Shown here one piece after another: positions 44,197 through 56,298 of a stretch of 64,000 bases of DNA. Under the pieces are notes generated by a model, which worked only from the letters and a program-made list of their open reading frames with translations, searched no databases and was not told where the DNA came from. The stretch comes from Adineta ricciae (taxonomy: Eukaryota > Rotifera > Eurotatoria > Adinetida > Adinetidae). Each line of letters begins with the position of its first letter. Position 1 is the first letter of the stretch. The stretch lies in assembly GCA_905250025.1 (NCBI GenBank), contig CAJNOJ010000325.1, positions 1 to 64,000 on the forward strand, given 5' to 3'. The translations under genes were made by a program, and so were the position numbers.

Positions 44197-46295
44197 CTAA
44201 ACGCTAGTGTCATTGATGCTGTTGGACTGTTCTTTCGATTGCGAAACTCGAATCGAAGGAGCATTCACATACACAAAGCGTTGAACCACTGGTTTGCGTT
44301 TCTTTGCTCGTTTTTCTCGCCGAATATGTTCTAGTTCTTCGCGTGTCGGATCAATACCAAAGCAATATTTCAATATATCCATAATAATAACAAATGCAGC
44401 CACAGTTATCATCGCAATAATCGCTATATATGATACAGACTTCGATACAGTCTTATAGATGACTATTTTCGTCGCAGTTATTTCACAATGACGGCCAGAG
44501 AAACTACTACTGAGACATTCGCATGAATAATTCAGTAACAACGGTCGACAAACACCTTTGTTCTGACAGGTTACATTAATACAATAGTTTATTTTCGTCT
44601 CACATCGCCTGCCCTGCCATCCTGGCGCGCATATACAAGTGGATGCACCGGTACAGGTGCCTAAAGTAAAAGAATAATTCATTTTTGACATTCAAAAGGA
44701 AATTGAAGTCGTCTAATACCATTATTGAAGCAAGTGCCATTTTTACATAGTCAATGATCGAATTGACATTGTGTTCCATTAAAACCACGTGGGCATAAAC
44801 AGCTATACCAGGGGACGTCATTTATGTTATCGCAAGTACCATCATTCAGACACGGGTTCAGAATTGCACAGGAAGTGCTTGGCAATTTGCAGTCGACGCC
44901 AATGTTCGATGAATTTGGGCATGTAGGGGTGAAAAATAATGGTGTAACTAAATCACAGAACATACTATATGAAAATACTAGTAATCTTCAGGCTCTTTTT
45001 AAACTTATAGCGAGATATCTCGTTCTCATACTCAAGATATTATATGATACCCTCTCTTTATAGATCTTTCTGATAGAAGGAGACAAACAAACCTTGTTGA
45101 ACGTCAGTTGCCAGTGAATAAGTAGTTGTGTAATCTAAGTTGGATGATTTTTCTATTACGTAAGCTATACTTCACCAATGATTTGAAACTTACCGCAAGA
45201 CTTTGTCATGAATACAAATTTCTGAATTCGATGATTATTTTGATCACTAACAAATATATTTCCATGATTATCAAAACTAAAAGTACTTGGACCTGATAGT
45301 TGATTAGCCAGTGAACCTCGTCCATCACATCCAATTATACATCGGTAACCACTTGATCCTGATCTAATTATACGACCATTACCAGATTCCAAGATGAATA
45401 TATAGTTTTCAGCATCAAGTAAAATTCCCGTAGGAAAATAAAGTCTGATATTATTCTCTGTTGATCCTTGTCCGGCAATTGTCGTGGCATTAGACTGTTC
45501 TAATTGAAACCATTGAACACGATGATTATAGCAATCTGCTACATATAAATCAAAATTCACGTCAACAAAGATTCCTTGAGGATAATCTAGCTGATTCGAT
45601 GCAGTGCCATTAACACCTGTACCAGCTGCAATACTGATCGTCATTTTATTGTCATTCAACCATCTTTTAACTACCGTATGATTTTTCATCTGTGAACAAT
45701 ATAAAGTATCGTTGGTGTCGACAAAAAGGCCAAAACAAAGTGCGGTAGTGTTCAGCACAACAACAGAAGAATTTGTCCCTGATATCCATTTGTTGACTGC
45801 ACGATATAAGTGGTTGTATGCAATATAAATGTCACCAGTATCGGTCACAAAGATAGACCATGAATTATAAACACTATTGGGAATGACTTGTGTGGGATCG
45901 ATGCTATCGTTATGCCAAATTAGAATTTGTTTGGTGTTTTGATTAACGGCATAGACCCGGTTGTTGACATCGACAAAAACGGCGAGAGGATTTTGCCCAG
46001 ATATTGTCTGATTAGCAAAGGTGATGCCCAATGTATTCCACAATGCTGTTGAACAAAAAATTGGTCGATTACACGAAAATGCTATAATACAAGTAATAGT
46101 AGAACATGTTCGATGCTGTTTAAAATATGAATATTTGAGAAACAGTTAGATGAGGCTTTAATCTGAAGCCTTTATCTATATTTCATCGCATTGAGCGAAC
46201 AAAATAAATTTTTACATAGACTTACTTGGTTTTTGTCCGTCGACAACCGATGAAATAAACATTCCTATAATAACTGCATTAACCTTCCACCACAT
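44197..46295 (-). CDS. NHL-repeat and EGF membrane protein with one in-frame TGA
   Basis: Five exons on the minus strand: 46295-46226, 46081-45194, 45152-45093, 44947-44720 and 44660-44197, together 570 codons. Exon 1 is a signal peptide (VNAVIIGMFISSVVDG). Exon 2 has NHL-type repeats (LAVFVDVNNRVYAVNQNTKQ, GIFVDVNFDLYVADCYNHRV, FDNHGNIFVSDQNNHRIQKF) forming a beta-propeller. Exons 4-5 carry EGF modules (CLNDGTCDNINDVPWYSCLC, CICAPGWQGRRCE, CQNKGVCRPLLLNYSCECLS). One membrane helix follows, then a basic cytosolic tail. One TGA (44751-44753) lies in frame at the start of an EGF module where Cys or another residue is expected. Intron 2 is only 41 nt by this reading, so that splice is less certain. 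It may be a recent pseudogene. Confidence 0.72.
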
Positions 46296-46760
46296 CTTAC
46301 CGATAAAGTGAATCTAAATAAACGATCAAGTCTATAGAATAGTTAGATATTCTTACTGCTGTAGTTGGTGCACGAGAAGTATAAAGAAAAGGATCGTGTT
46401 TGGCCTACTTCAATCATGGAAAAGAGAAATATGAGAAGTGAGTAAAAACGGCTAGATTATAAAAATAACCAACTGAACGTGATTTCAAGCACAGTAAGAT
46501 GATATCAGCCGAAAAAGAACAGGATATCAATTTATAAATTCAATAAGAATTGACGTCAATAGTTATTCTATCTCCAGTCATGCTTATTTTATAAAAGCAA
46601 AACTTGACAGCTTTTGCTAGAATATGAAACATATTTTAATAGTTTGTTTATTTCCATCTGCAACCGGAACTCTGTGAATATTTATCGGGTAGACAGTGGT
46701 AAAGCTGTGCTCGTATAAAATGCTATACAAATGTAGTTAATTATTAGAAATCAAACTTTA
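46296..46760. other. Intergenic stretch before the repeat cluster
   Basis: No gene was recognised. AT-rich; it includes the promoter region of the NHL-EGF gene on the minus strand. Confidence 0.4.
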
Positions 46761-46850
46761 TTCCCTCTACTGAAAGGAGGGTATACAAAGAATTTGAGCT
46801 AAAGTTCGTTCGTTTGTCCGTACGTTTGTCCGTACGTTCGTCCGTTCACG
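46761..46850. repeat. Hairpin-headed short repeat with CGTTTGTCCGTA units
   Basis: CCCTCTACTGAAAGGAGGG can fold into a small hairpin and is followed by GTATAC and then several tandem CGTTYGTCCGTA-like units (about 46808-46850). The look is that of a repeat border or a noncoding mobile element end. The family is not recognised. Confidence 0.45.
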
Positions 46851-46894
46851 TACTTTACACTAACGAAAAAGCAATCTACATCTCTGACTAAGAA

Positions 46895-47132
46895 GGGTTG
46901 ACCGAAGGGTAATCGGGGTCGAGGAACTCGAATCCGAGGTTAGTTTCTCGAAATTCTAATTAGCTAATTAGCTAATTAGCTAATTAAGCAATGAAAATTT
47001 TCTTTGTTGTCGAGTAAGGGTTGACCGAAGGGTAATCGAGGTCGAGGAACTCAAATCCGGGGTTAGTTTCTCGAAATTCTAATTAGCTCATTAGCTAATT
47101 AGCTAATTAAGCAATGAAAATTTTCTTTGTTG
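46895..47132. repeat. Two tandem units of 123 bp next to an unknown base
   Basis: The unit starts GGGTTGACCGAAGGGTAATC at 46895 and again at 47018. Each contains a run of TAATTAGC 8-mers and ends in ATTTTCTTTGTTG. The second unit stops at 47132, directly before the only n in the window (47133). Copy 2 of the duplicated block starts right after it. Confidence 0.85.
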
Positions 47133-47162
47133 NAAAGTGATCATTCCAAATCCTGCCAAAGA
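47133..47162. other. Edge of block copy 2: unknown base and short fold-back
   Basis: After the n at 47133, bases 47134-47162 are the reverse complement of 3181-3209 of copy 1. At about 47160 the sequence switches to the forward match of 3587 onward, with two or three shared bases at the switch. So the start of copy 2 is a small inverted piece of the same glycosyltransferase-like gene joined to the block. This could be a real rearrangement or an assembly join. Confidence 0.8.
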
Positions 47163-47821
47163 GACAAAATCTTTTGAACATGACTAGTGCATGTCTGCAG
47201 ATACGTGCGTAAGAAACCACTAATGAGTACTGCCAATCGACCTTTGTCTTCTGTAGCGGAGTGCAATACACAGAGTATGCGTTGATCAGAACGAATGTGC
47301 AACAATCCACTGTCAAGCAGCTCTAGAAAAGGACTCGACGATTTAGCCATTGCTGATTCTAGTCCTTTACAATTAGGTAGAAAGTTCGAGGTCCACGCCG
47401 TCCCTTGTCTTGATGGACTAGGATGTGACCAGGTAAGACTGAGTACTCCATCCTTCTGCATTTCTGAATGCCATCGCACGGGCCAGTATGAATTTGTATC
47501 AGAGATAAATGTTGTATGCTTATTTTCAGTGTTTATTAAGGCTAATACACCGCTGTCCAAAATTTGAAAGCGATATTTGTCTAAGGGAGACGCTAATGTG
47601 ACATTCTCTAACGCTTCTCCCACTTGTAACATTGAAGTTTTCTTCTTGTTTTTCTCCTGCACAGTCATTTTTGAGGTATTTCTATTAAAAGATTGTAAAT
47701 GTTTGAAGACGGTTTCCAAGAACACATATGAGCGAGTCAGCCGCGACCAGTATAAGAGGAACACTGCTAGAAATGATACGAAGACGAAAAGCGTGATGCC
47801 AAATGCTATTGGTTTTTTCAT
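47141..47821 (-). pseudogene. Glycosyltransferase-like gene, copy 2, 3' truncated
   Basis: This keeps the membrane helix and N-terminal half of the gene at 2805-4247 (ITLFVFVSFLAVFLLYW; RLAVLISGFLRTYL). It has TGG where copy 1 has the TAG stop, so the ancestral frame is open here. The match ends at the block edge, and the last few codons come from the inverted piece. The RPD region and C-terminus are missing. If the edge is an assembly artefact, the true locus may be whole. Confidence 0.75.
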
Positions 47822-48473
47822 TATCGATCGGCAAAAATAAATCTAGCTGAAATTTGAAGTTGGGAAATCTAATGCCAATGTTTGTTAGTGAACTGTTAGG
47901 AAAATAATAGTTGAAACACGGCTATATTGATTAATTAAGGAAAAACCGCCTGTTGAGAATAACGACAATTTACTATAAAGAAAAACTCAAATTGGAAACA
48001 TTTGTAATTTAAAAAAGTACATTGATTCATTTTACTTCAATTACTTTAAGTATATGCATTCGCTCGTTCTCTCTCACTCTCTCTCTCTATGACATGAGAA
48101 AACGGCGAAGACAGATTGCTACAAAGAATGATCAAAAATACATGGATCTCCTTTTTTGACTATATAGTTTAGTTGACGAGAGGTGTTGAAAATAAAGGAA
48201 ATAATTTCAGAAAAATCTCTTTGTTCTTTATTTACCCTACGCAATACAAACAAAGCAATGTGCTTTTCTTGACGTGTTAGTCTTTTTATGAAAGAATAAT
48301 TTCAACATGCACATGCGGGCGTGAATACAATAGCGGAGCACAGCAGAACAAAGAATTTTTAAAATAGATTTGAAGGTTCATAATAGACTGATCGAATTAA
48401 TTGTTATTTAAAAGAAAAAAACGTTCGTGTTCAATTGAATATATGAATTGACTATCGAGAAATGTTCCGAATT

Positions 48474-50864
48474 TCAGTAAATAGGCTTCGGTACGTGAAG
48501 ACCTATAGATGACAAATGTTTTCAAATTAAATCATTAAAAAAATGAATCAAAACTTACCAAACGCTTGGACAGATATAGGCGGGGTGTTTCTTGCGCAAG
48601 TGTGATCAACACCAGGTGTCGCTGTGTTCAACGAGCTATACTCTACTTGGTAGACTGAAAATCAAAAATAAAGAACAATACGATAACATTTACAAATCTA
48701 TTTACCGATATTAACATCGTCAGACATCACCTTTCGTGTGTATATTGCGAAAAGTTGCCTGGTTCGAGCTGGAATAATATCATTCGTCCGAAGCGTTTTT
48801 CTTGAAGGTAGAACATTGATAGAACCATGAAAATCGCTAGCAAAACGAATGGCTCGATTTGATCGATTTTCACAAATGAAGCCAAAGCATCTATATAGAA
48901 CGAAGACCATACTAAACAAGAACCAGAATATATGTGTCTTTACCCATTGTCGTCGAATGTCAGAATCGATACGCCATCTCCAAATACTTTTCGATTATTA
49001 GATTGAAGGGCAACTGCATGGAATGCATTTGCAACCAATTCATAGGATGCTGGTTGTTCTTTAAGAACAAACGGTTGATCGGCATGTACAACCAAATTAA
49101 ATTTTGAATATATCGAGTAGTTAACTACGGACATTGATCCAGCGAGTATTACGTATTGACCAGAAGGTACTGTTATCGATAGGGTCACATAGTAATCAAG
49201 ACTGTGCTTATATTGTTTGCAAGTACCATCGGAACAAAGTACAATCAAGAACAGATCGATAGCCGGATCATTTGACTGATTATCGGTTATGGTGTTAACG
49301 GGGTTGAACAATTCAATATTAAGTTCAGTTTCGTACGAACAATGCAGGTTGTACGCTGATGTTACTTTCGAAGAAAAGTCACTGAATTGCCCTCTCTTAC
49401 GAATCTTATATCCACTTGCATTGATTTTACAAATGGTAATCTCACTGAAGAGTAAAGACATAGCTTCCCAGGCTATTGGTAACAGAAAAGCACGATATAT
49501 CGGAGATCTCAATTGCTAGAGAGATACATACGCATCCAGAACACACCATCATTGTCTGTCGATCTAAAACGTCGTTCTTTCATTCCCCACGGGTTACGCA
49601 ATCGAACAAATCTTCGAGAAGCAACTTGTCGTACATCAAGGATACTGTACGCATGATCTGGCTCTAGACCTAATAGAACTGAATCCAAGCTAGACAGCTT
49701 ATGATCATTCATACGCACCGATTTGATTAAACATTTCTTCGTTAGACAGTCTGCTCGAAGATATACATGTCATAATATAACCTACATGAGTCGTTGTTTT
49801 TTTGAAAAAATCCGATCCTTTCAGATTAGTTTACCTTTCGCCTGTGATTGAACGATATTTGTCCATAAAATATCAAGATTTGCCTTCTTTTTCGACTCAA
49901 CAGAGTGCAATGAAAATACCTGAAGAGAAAAATCAAACAGCTAAATATGCGATACTAATTTGAATTCCATTTACTTCACACGGTTCACCGGTTAATATCT
50001 GCAAACCTTCTACACATCGTCCTATAGGGAACAAAAGTCTTTTCTTCCGATGAAACTATTAGCTTCCCTACCAGATTCAAGCGCTTTGTAACTTCCATAC
50101 ATTTTCGCCAATGCTTTCTCGATCAATGAAGCGAACAACTGTTTTTTCAGACTTCGTGTAAACGCAAGTGTATCAAATTCTGAGACAGGTAACAGATCAT
50201 CGATCGTAACAGTTCGCCAAATTCCTCGGTTGCACAAACGAATTTTGTAAAGTCCTAGAAAAAGACATCGACAGTCACATTTTCTTGCAAGTCAACCGCA
50301 TTACCGGCTGGATTATATTGTTTTGTAATCATAATTTTATATAATATTTCTGGTATATCAGCGATTAGTGCCAATGCAGATATCAACCAACAGTCACCAA
50401 GACGACCCTGAATAATGTCTTTCGAATGCGGGTCATTGAATATAGATAATGGATACTGTTGACTTTCCTTAGACCATCGAATTTGCTCAGGACGTAGCCT
50501 TAAAGGGAAAAATCTATTATGAAAAAGTTTCGAGCAACATTAATCTACCATCGTGTTACATTGGATCCATATTCAAAATCATTGAACGATGTTTCTTCTT
50601 TTCTTTGTGTAATACTCGAAAGTGCAGGAAGAAATTCAGGATCAAAATACTTCCTGTCGGCTATGAAAAGATTGGCAACGCTTGAAAATGAGTCTTTCGC
50701 ATATTTATTCGACAGATGAAGATCACCTAGTTTCATATAACATCATCAAATTGTCTCCAACATCAATTTCGAATGCTTATCTTACGAGGAAATACATTGT
50801 GATCTACATGCAACAAAAATGGTGTGCCAGGAGTGATATGATGTGTTTTTGTTAGACGCTTCAT
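48474..50864 (-). CDS. Calpain-like cysteine protease, copy 2, open
   Basis: It has the same eleven-exon plan as copy 1, from ATG at 50862-50864 to TGA at 48474-48476. Catalytic Cys (QGRLGDCWLISAL), His ([10 protein letters not shown]) and Asn (RLRNPWG) are all present, and TTA (Leu) stands where copy 1 has TAA. The C-terminal beta domain is kept (IRFASDFHGSINVLPSRK), ending LHVPKPIY. The intracellular calcium-linked protease role is known for the family; the absence of EF hands places it with the atypical calpains. Every checked splice signal is kept. The duplicate therefore pairs one open and one interrupted copy. Confidence 0.85.
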
Positions 50865-51780
50865 ACTTATATTCGAATATAGGCAACTGAAGATGCCCGT
50901 AGATTTCTATTTTATCACCACAAAAACGCAGATTAGAAGAAAGAAAAGGATAAAAGCGCGTGTACAGGTGTAAGGAAAGAGATGATTATGCATGATGAAT
51001 CGAATACCTTTGCACTAATACTATTGTTATTTTTTGCAATGTCATTATTCATACGGACATCAACTTTACTCTGTTCTGCCTATTGAATTGAGAGATAAAG
51101 AAAAAACGAGTTGTGTGTAATACTATTTCAAGTTAAGATTCTCTTTCTTCTTCACAAAGGCTATTGCAGTATGTTAATTTGTTGTTTACGGATAGAAATA
51201 ATAGCGTTAATTCACAGAAAAGAAAGAGAAATTGACGGAACATCATTTGCATTGTTTTGCTGTTTTAGTTTGATAATTTGGTAGGAAGACGTAACAGCAA
51301 CGATACAATCTGGCATCCGTTTGAAAAAAAGATTTGCTGAATCTATAGTATTAGCAAAGCATGATATCACACTGAATCATCGAATTTCAGCTTGAATTTA
51401 AACGAACAAAGATGTTCGATATGCATTTGCGATTATTCATACATCCTGCTCATTTGCTTTACCAGATAAAGAATTCAATACGTTCCTATAGCAATCCTCA
51501 TCTGCTGTTATTTTTCAGCCATACTTAGTTTTCGGAGTAATATACTCAAGTATGTATCCAATTAATCCGAAAATGTCGAAATATCTCCTTATTTGTGGCA
51601 TTGTCAATATTACTAATGTTATATCGATCATCGTCGCGTGGTACGTTTTCAGGTTTATCTGAATGTTCGACGTCTGGAAAGAAGTGCAATATGCATCTTT
51701 GATGCATTTGCTTACATTACCGTGAACTTCAAAGTCTTCTCTCAGCCCAGAAATGAAGATTCAATGGAAAGATATTTTAT
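50865..51780. other. Upstream flank of calpain, copy 2
   Basis: This corresponds to 7295-8429 of copy 1 but is shorter and strongly diverged, with frames of copy 1 broken. Nothing coding was recognised. Confidence 0.45.
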
Positions 51781-53848
51781 TCAAAAAGATTCTGTTAGTG
51801 AATAGTATTTCTGACCTTGATTTAGAAATCGGAGATACACCGAAACTGGAAATGTTTGATGAAAACGTTTTTCCATCTCTTTATTCAAGCGATCGAACAT
51901 CGACCAATAATTTCCATGAGATAAGCATTGACTAATCAAGACTTGCAATTCTTCTCCGTTCATATACTCCGTTAGTTCGAGCATTGGATCTAATTTATTC
52001 TTCTTAAGAAACTCCTGAACATCTCGATCAGACCATGACTCCATCGGCAGACTCTTATATGTATTTAAACCAGGACTGCTGCTATCTAATGGAACTGCTG
52101 TTGCTACACTTATTCTAAAACATAGAAAAAGAATTCGTGTTGGATATGGAATGTGATTGCACACTCTTAAGCTCTATGGTTACTACTCACAACGTTTCCG
52201 GGTCAGTTTGGTGATTTCGTTGTATTTCATCAATTAACATATCCATTGCTCGAGAAAAAGAATCCGACTGAACAAAATCAATGCACATTTTTTCTGTTGA
52301 TATGAACTTCAGCCAATTATCAAGTTCTACTTCGCCTACGATTAATAGAATCATTTCTTTTCTCCTGTCTTGTGCATATTCAGCTTGAATTCGACAGTTG
52401 CCACTTGTTTTGTACGCTTCAGATATACATATAAGCACGCATTTTGTCTGATCTATTGCTTGTGCCATCATTTCGCATGACACCCGAATCGTTGGATTTT
52501 CATCAAACCAAACTTTCAACTGATAATCTTCAGTCAATTGTCGATAAATTTCATAAACTAAATCATAATCGTTTTGATTATAACTGATGATCACGTCATA
52601 GTCATTCGTTTCGGTATTCGTTTGTCTGAACTCCTCTTCCTTCTCTAATTTCCATAATAAACCGTCGGTTGTCTTTGTGATTGAATTTCGAATCTGAGTC
52701 ATGAAGTTTTCGTTCGCTTTTAGCAAGTTCGCTGCATCTTTGTTGAATGACATGGTCAAAAGACATTCAAACCCTAATATTTCGAGTTGTTCAAGTTGAA
52801 AAGGTTTGTGAATTAGTTTATCCAACAAATTCAATCCATCACTTGCAAGAAATTCATTTTTGAATTGATCTTGTTGTAAATATGCTGAAGAGAAACAAAC
52901 AAAGTCTTTGAAGCATACATAAATTGCTCAAATTGTACCTTTTAACGCCACGATCAGATCGACAATATGTATTCCATAACGAGAATAATTCGCTTCGTCG
53001 ACACTGCTAGCAAGAATTGTTTGAATAGTCTTCATCAATGTTGTGATCATCTCGATCGGTTTATGTGTGTCACTGTTCAGATCATGTTCGTTCACTATTA
53101 AGCCTACTGCGACACACAGAGCGAGTTTAATTGCATCGTTCGCGTGAATATGTTGCAGAGATGTAAAGAGAATATGTTTGATATTTGGATCCTTTTTAAT
53201 CATGAACAGACAATCGTTGTCTGTTCGAATGAACATGATCAGTAGTTTGAGAATAATCCAAATAGCGAATGTTGGAGTGATGTCCACTGTGTTTTCTAAT
53301 GTGTTTGATTGATATTCCAAGATGATCGTGGCGAAATTATCTTGTTCTAGACGTCCGATAAGATCTGAATTGCTTACCAAAGGCAAAATTAACTTTAAAA
53401 TCGTAAAATATTCGTTTTTGTGTCGAAAGTTTTTGAATTGTAGTTCGCACTGTTGAATTTCCGAGGTTTTCTGCATTTCGATCATGTTCGTAACTAAGTA
53501 CTTAATCACAACTAACCGCTCACGTTCAATCAGATCTTCTCCATCACTTTGGTTGGGTAATAACTGTTCAAAGAGGAATTCGTATGTCGGTAACCAAAAT
53601 TGACAAAATTTATCTTGTTGTTCTTCGTGATAATAAGTTCGATCAGTTGCCATATGAAAAAGTCGAAATAATAAACTATTGTTCGTATCATCCATAGAAG
53701 TTTTATCCAATTGTCTTAGAGCTTTGTCATAATGTTCCATAACCTCATCGGAAGTATAGTAATCGAAGATTTCGTTGTAGAGTTCAACATTGTCAGTTGG
53801 ACCATCAGCTTCAGGTAGTTTTTCAATCAATGAAATTAATGCTGACAT
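51781..53848 (-). CDS. Helical-repeat / TIR / SAM protein, copy 2
   Basis: Exons 53848-52939, 52884-52191 and 52114-51781 have exactly the exon lengths of copy 1 and also give 645 residues. The TIR domain reads DYDVIISYNQNDYDLVYEIY and keeps the Glu candidate, though CRIEAEYA is CRIQAEYA here, so only the second Glu of that segment is shared by both copies. The SAM-like end (WSDRDVQEFLKKNKLD) is kept. Most substitutions are in the N-terminal solenoid and the linker. No frame damage was seen. Confidence 0.85.
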
Positions 53849-54359
53849 GGAAAGAAGTATTTAAAATGACAAATTTTTGTACGAGAGAAGCATTCAAAGT
53901 TTGAGAGCTGAAGGAAAGGATAAGGTATTTATCGCACGATGTTTACTGGTGCATTACGACCTTCTGTATAATAGAAAACGAGTGTATTATTTACAAATGT
54001 ACTACGAGCAGATTCGGATATACTTTAGAGCATAAATTACGGGTGTCTTCGTTTTAAAATTTAGTAGAAATTCTGTCTCTGAACTCGAACGAGATGTTCA
54101 CGTAGTTGTACCTTACTCAATGATAACCTACGGCCGTACACTAGCGGCCTCTGTCAAATAGCCATTCGTTACGAAGTTATTACTCGAGAATAGTTTATCC
54201 CAAATAAGATATATTACAAATGTTCAATGTATTAGAGAATTCATTTCACGACATTTCCAACGAGCCTTTCGATTTGTCGATATCAAACACGTATATCGAG
54301 CACGTATCCTATCATTCGTAGGTCAAACAAGCAAGTCTTTTTGTTTCAACAGGTACATT
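53849..54359. other. Spacer between TIR-SAM and CDGSH genes, copy 2
   Basis: Same layout as 10493-11003. A small frame seen in copy 1 on the plus strand is cut by TAA here and shows no bias toward silent changes, so it is probably noncoding. Confidence 0.45.
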
Positions 54360-54658
54360 ATGTCAGCCGACAATACTTCTCAACAAATAAACAAAACCAT
54401 TCGTAAGGACGTGGAGAAAATAGTCGATAAATGCGATATCGAAGATATTTGCGCTCAATGCGATGCAGCATCGAATAAGACTGTTAGCTACTGCCGATGT
54501 TGGAAATCGAAAAAAGTAACACGCGTTTGATATAGAAGAAAATATTCGCAATATAAATTTTCTTTTAGTTTCCATTTTGCGACGGGTCGCATAATGCTTG
54601 GAATAAAGAAACAGGCGACAATGTCGGCCCGTTGGTGATTACGAAAAAACAAGCGTAG
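54360..54658 (+). CDS. CDGSH iron-sulfur (mitoNEET-type) protein, copy 2
   Basis: Exons 54360-54515 and 54569-54658 give 81 residues. The ligand motif YCRCWKSKKFPFCDGSH is intact across the 53-nt intron, followed by KETGDNVGPLVI. Very few amino-acid changes from copy 1 (for example D to E in RKDVEKIV). As in copy 1, no membrane anchor is encoded from the first ATG. Confidence 0.88.
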
Positions 54659-54809
54659 AAGTGCAACTGATGCAGAGTGTTGTGATACAAGAACTTTGAG
54701 ATTTCTTTTTGTAGCTTTTAGTTTCATCCAATCACGGGTGCTCGTGAAAATCTGAATCTTTATTCAGCGTAATTTCTAGATGTAATCACATAAAATTTCA
54801 AGTGAATTG

Positions 54810-55154
54810 TTAGATATTAAGGAAAGTGGCGAAAACTAAAATGCATTTTTGAGGACTTGTTTTGGAAAATAAATAAGTGAAAGCCATATGCGAATTGTCG
54901 GTTCGTTTCAAATGAACCCGAATTTGATCGTCACCGTGTACTGGTAAATATTCAACAAGTTCATAGGAATATTCGGCGTCGGATATTGTATCAACAAACA
55001 TCGATTGTATCTCATCGATCCCTACGGCTACTGTATCATAATCGAAGACGATTTGACAATCTTTATCGTGAAATTCCAATATTTCTTCAAGTCTATGGTT
55101 ATTAAGGGCGGAGAGATATTTTTCGTATTGATATTTTCTCGCCGATGAAGCCAT
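54810..55154 (-). CDS. Small NTF2/SnoaL-like protein, copy 2
   Basis: 114 residues from the Met that matches copy 1 (MASSARKYQYEKYLSALN). An earlier in-frame Met at 55178 would add eight residues (MSHVQMHN) but has no counterpart in copy 1. All indel-free; changes are scattered (FYDKDCRI against FHDKDCQI). Confidence 0.7.
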   Translation of the reverse strand: MASSARKYQYEKYLSALNNHRLEEILEFHDKDCQIVFDYDTVAVGIDEIQSMFVDTISDAEYSYELVEYLPVHGDDQIRVHLKRTDNSHMAFTYLFSKTSPQKCILVFATFLNI

Positions 55155-56298
55155 ATTGTGCATTTGCACGTGTGACACGATTGACTAACATGGATTGCAA
55201 ATTAGTCAGCCGTAATATCGAATAGCTATTCAAACAATCATTCGATGTTAACAATAGCAAAGTGTATTGTTGAAATAATATCCTCACCGTTAATCTCATC
55301 CCGGTAAACTTCTATTGAGAGTAGAGTTGTAGACTATGAAAGAGGAAAGAGCTTATATTTGACAAATAAAGGTTTGGAGTAGTTGAGTCACGATGATTAC
55401 AGTATTCTCTCAAAAAGGTCACTGCGTCATTCAACATCAATGTGGAAGTGAGCAATATAACGTAGGCGTTTCTTGATATGTGTGCAAGATAGTCAGGGTG
55501 AATTCTTTCAGTCATGTCCGATGTCACATTTTTCTCGTTATAGTCTGATCAGTTCCATGACAGACTAAACGAATTTTTCCGTGCATATTCTTGTGTGATA
55601 GAATAGCGAGAAAATCGAAAGACGACTGCTTGTTCTTTTTTTTCGATAAGTGGTCGATTAGAGGTCACATGTTTATTATTTTCTCACCAAAAATGAGTGA
55701 TCTTTGGGAAAAGTAAACGGAAGTCGTTTGCTTTATCATACGTTTCGCACATGACAAATGATTCACTGAATACTGGGGAGATAACTAATTGAATGAGCGT
55801 CTTGGTGTATATATATTCATAGGCAAAATAAAATCTGAAATCGTTTCGACGATAGATGAGGTACGTGTACGTTTAGTATTCGCTTTTGTACTATGCAAAT
55901 AGAGATGTTGGATTGGTACAGACGACAACGAATGAGCTTATATTTTAATGACAAAATCTACGGGTAATTTTGTTATTTGTTGCAATGGAACTATACATCA
56001 TGGTTCTTGAGTTTCAATATAGATTGTAGTGCAAAAAATTCTCAGTTTACATAGAAAGTAGTGACTCATAGAAACGAGTTCCCTTAAAGGGTACTGTCAG
56101 ATTGCAAAAGGCAATTTGGAAAAAATTCCTTCCAATAGAACAGTTAAATTTAATGTTTAGTCTAGAATGTTCCATAACTACTGTACTGTAAAAAAAACTA
56201 TTCGAGAATATTGTAGCTTTTGGAATTTTTCGATTTCTTTCTTTCGTAGATTATATGCCACATTGATTTCAAGTATATGATTCATATTTGTTATTTGG
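55155..56298. other. Intergenic region of copy 2 with the empty site of the inverted-repeat element
   Basis: No gene was recognised. TTCGA at 56201-56205 occurs once where copy 1 has TTCGA on both sides of the 179-bp element. A TGA in frame just before 56299 fixes the TRAF-like start. Confidence 0.55.
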
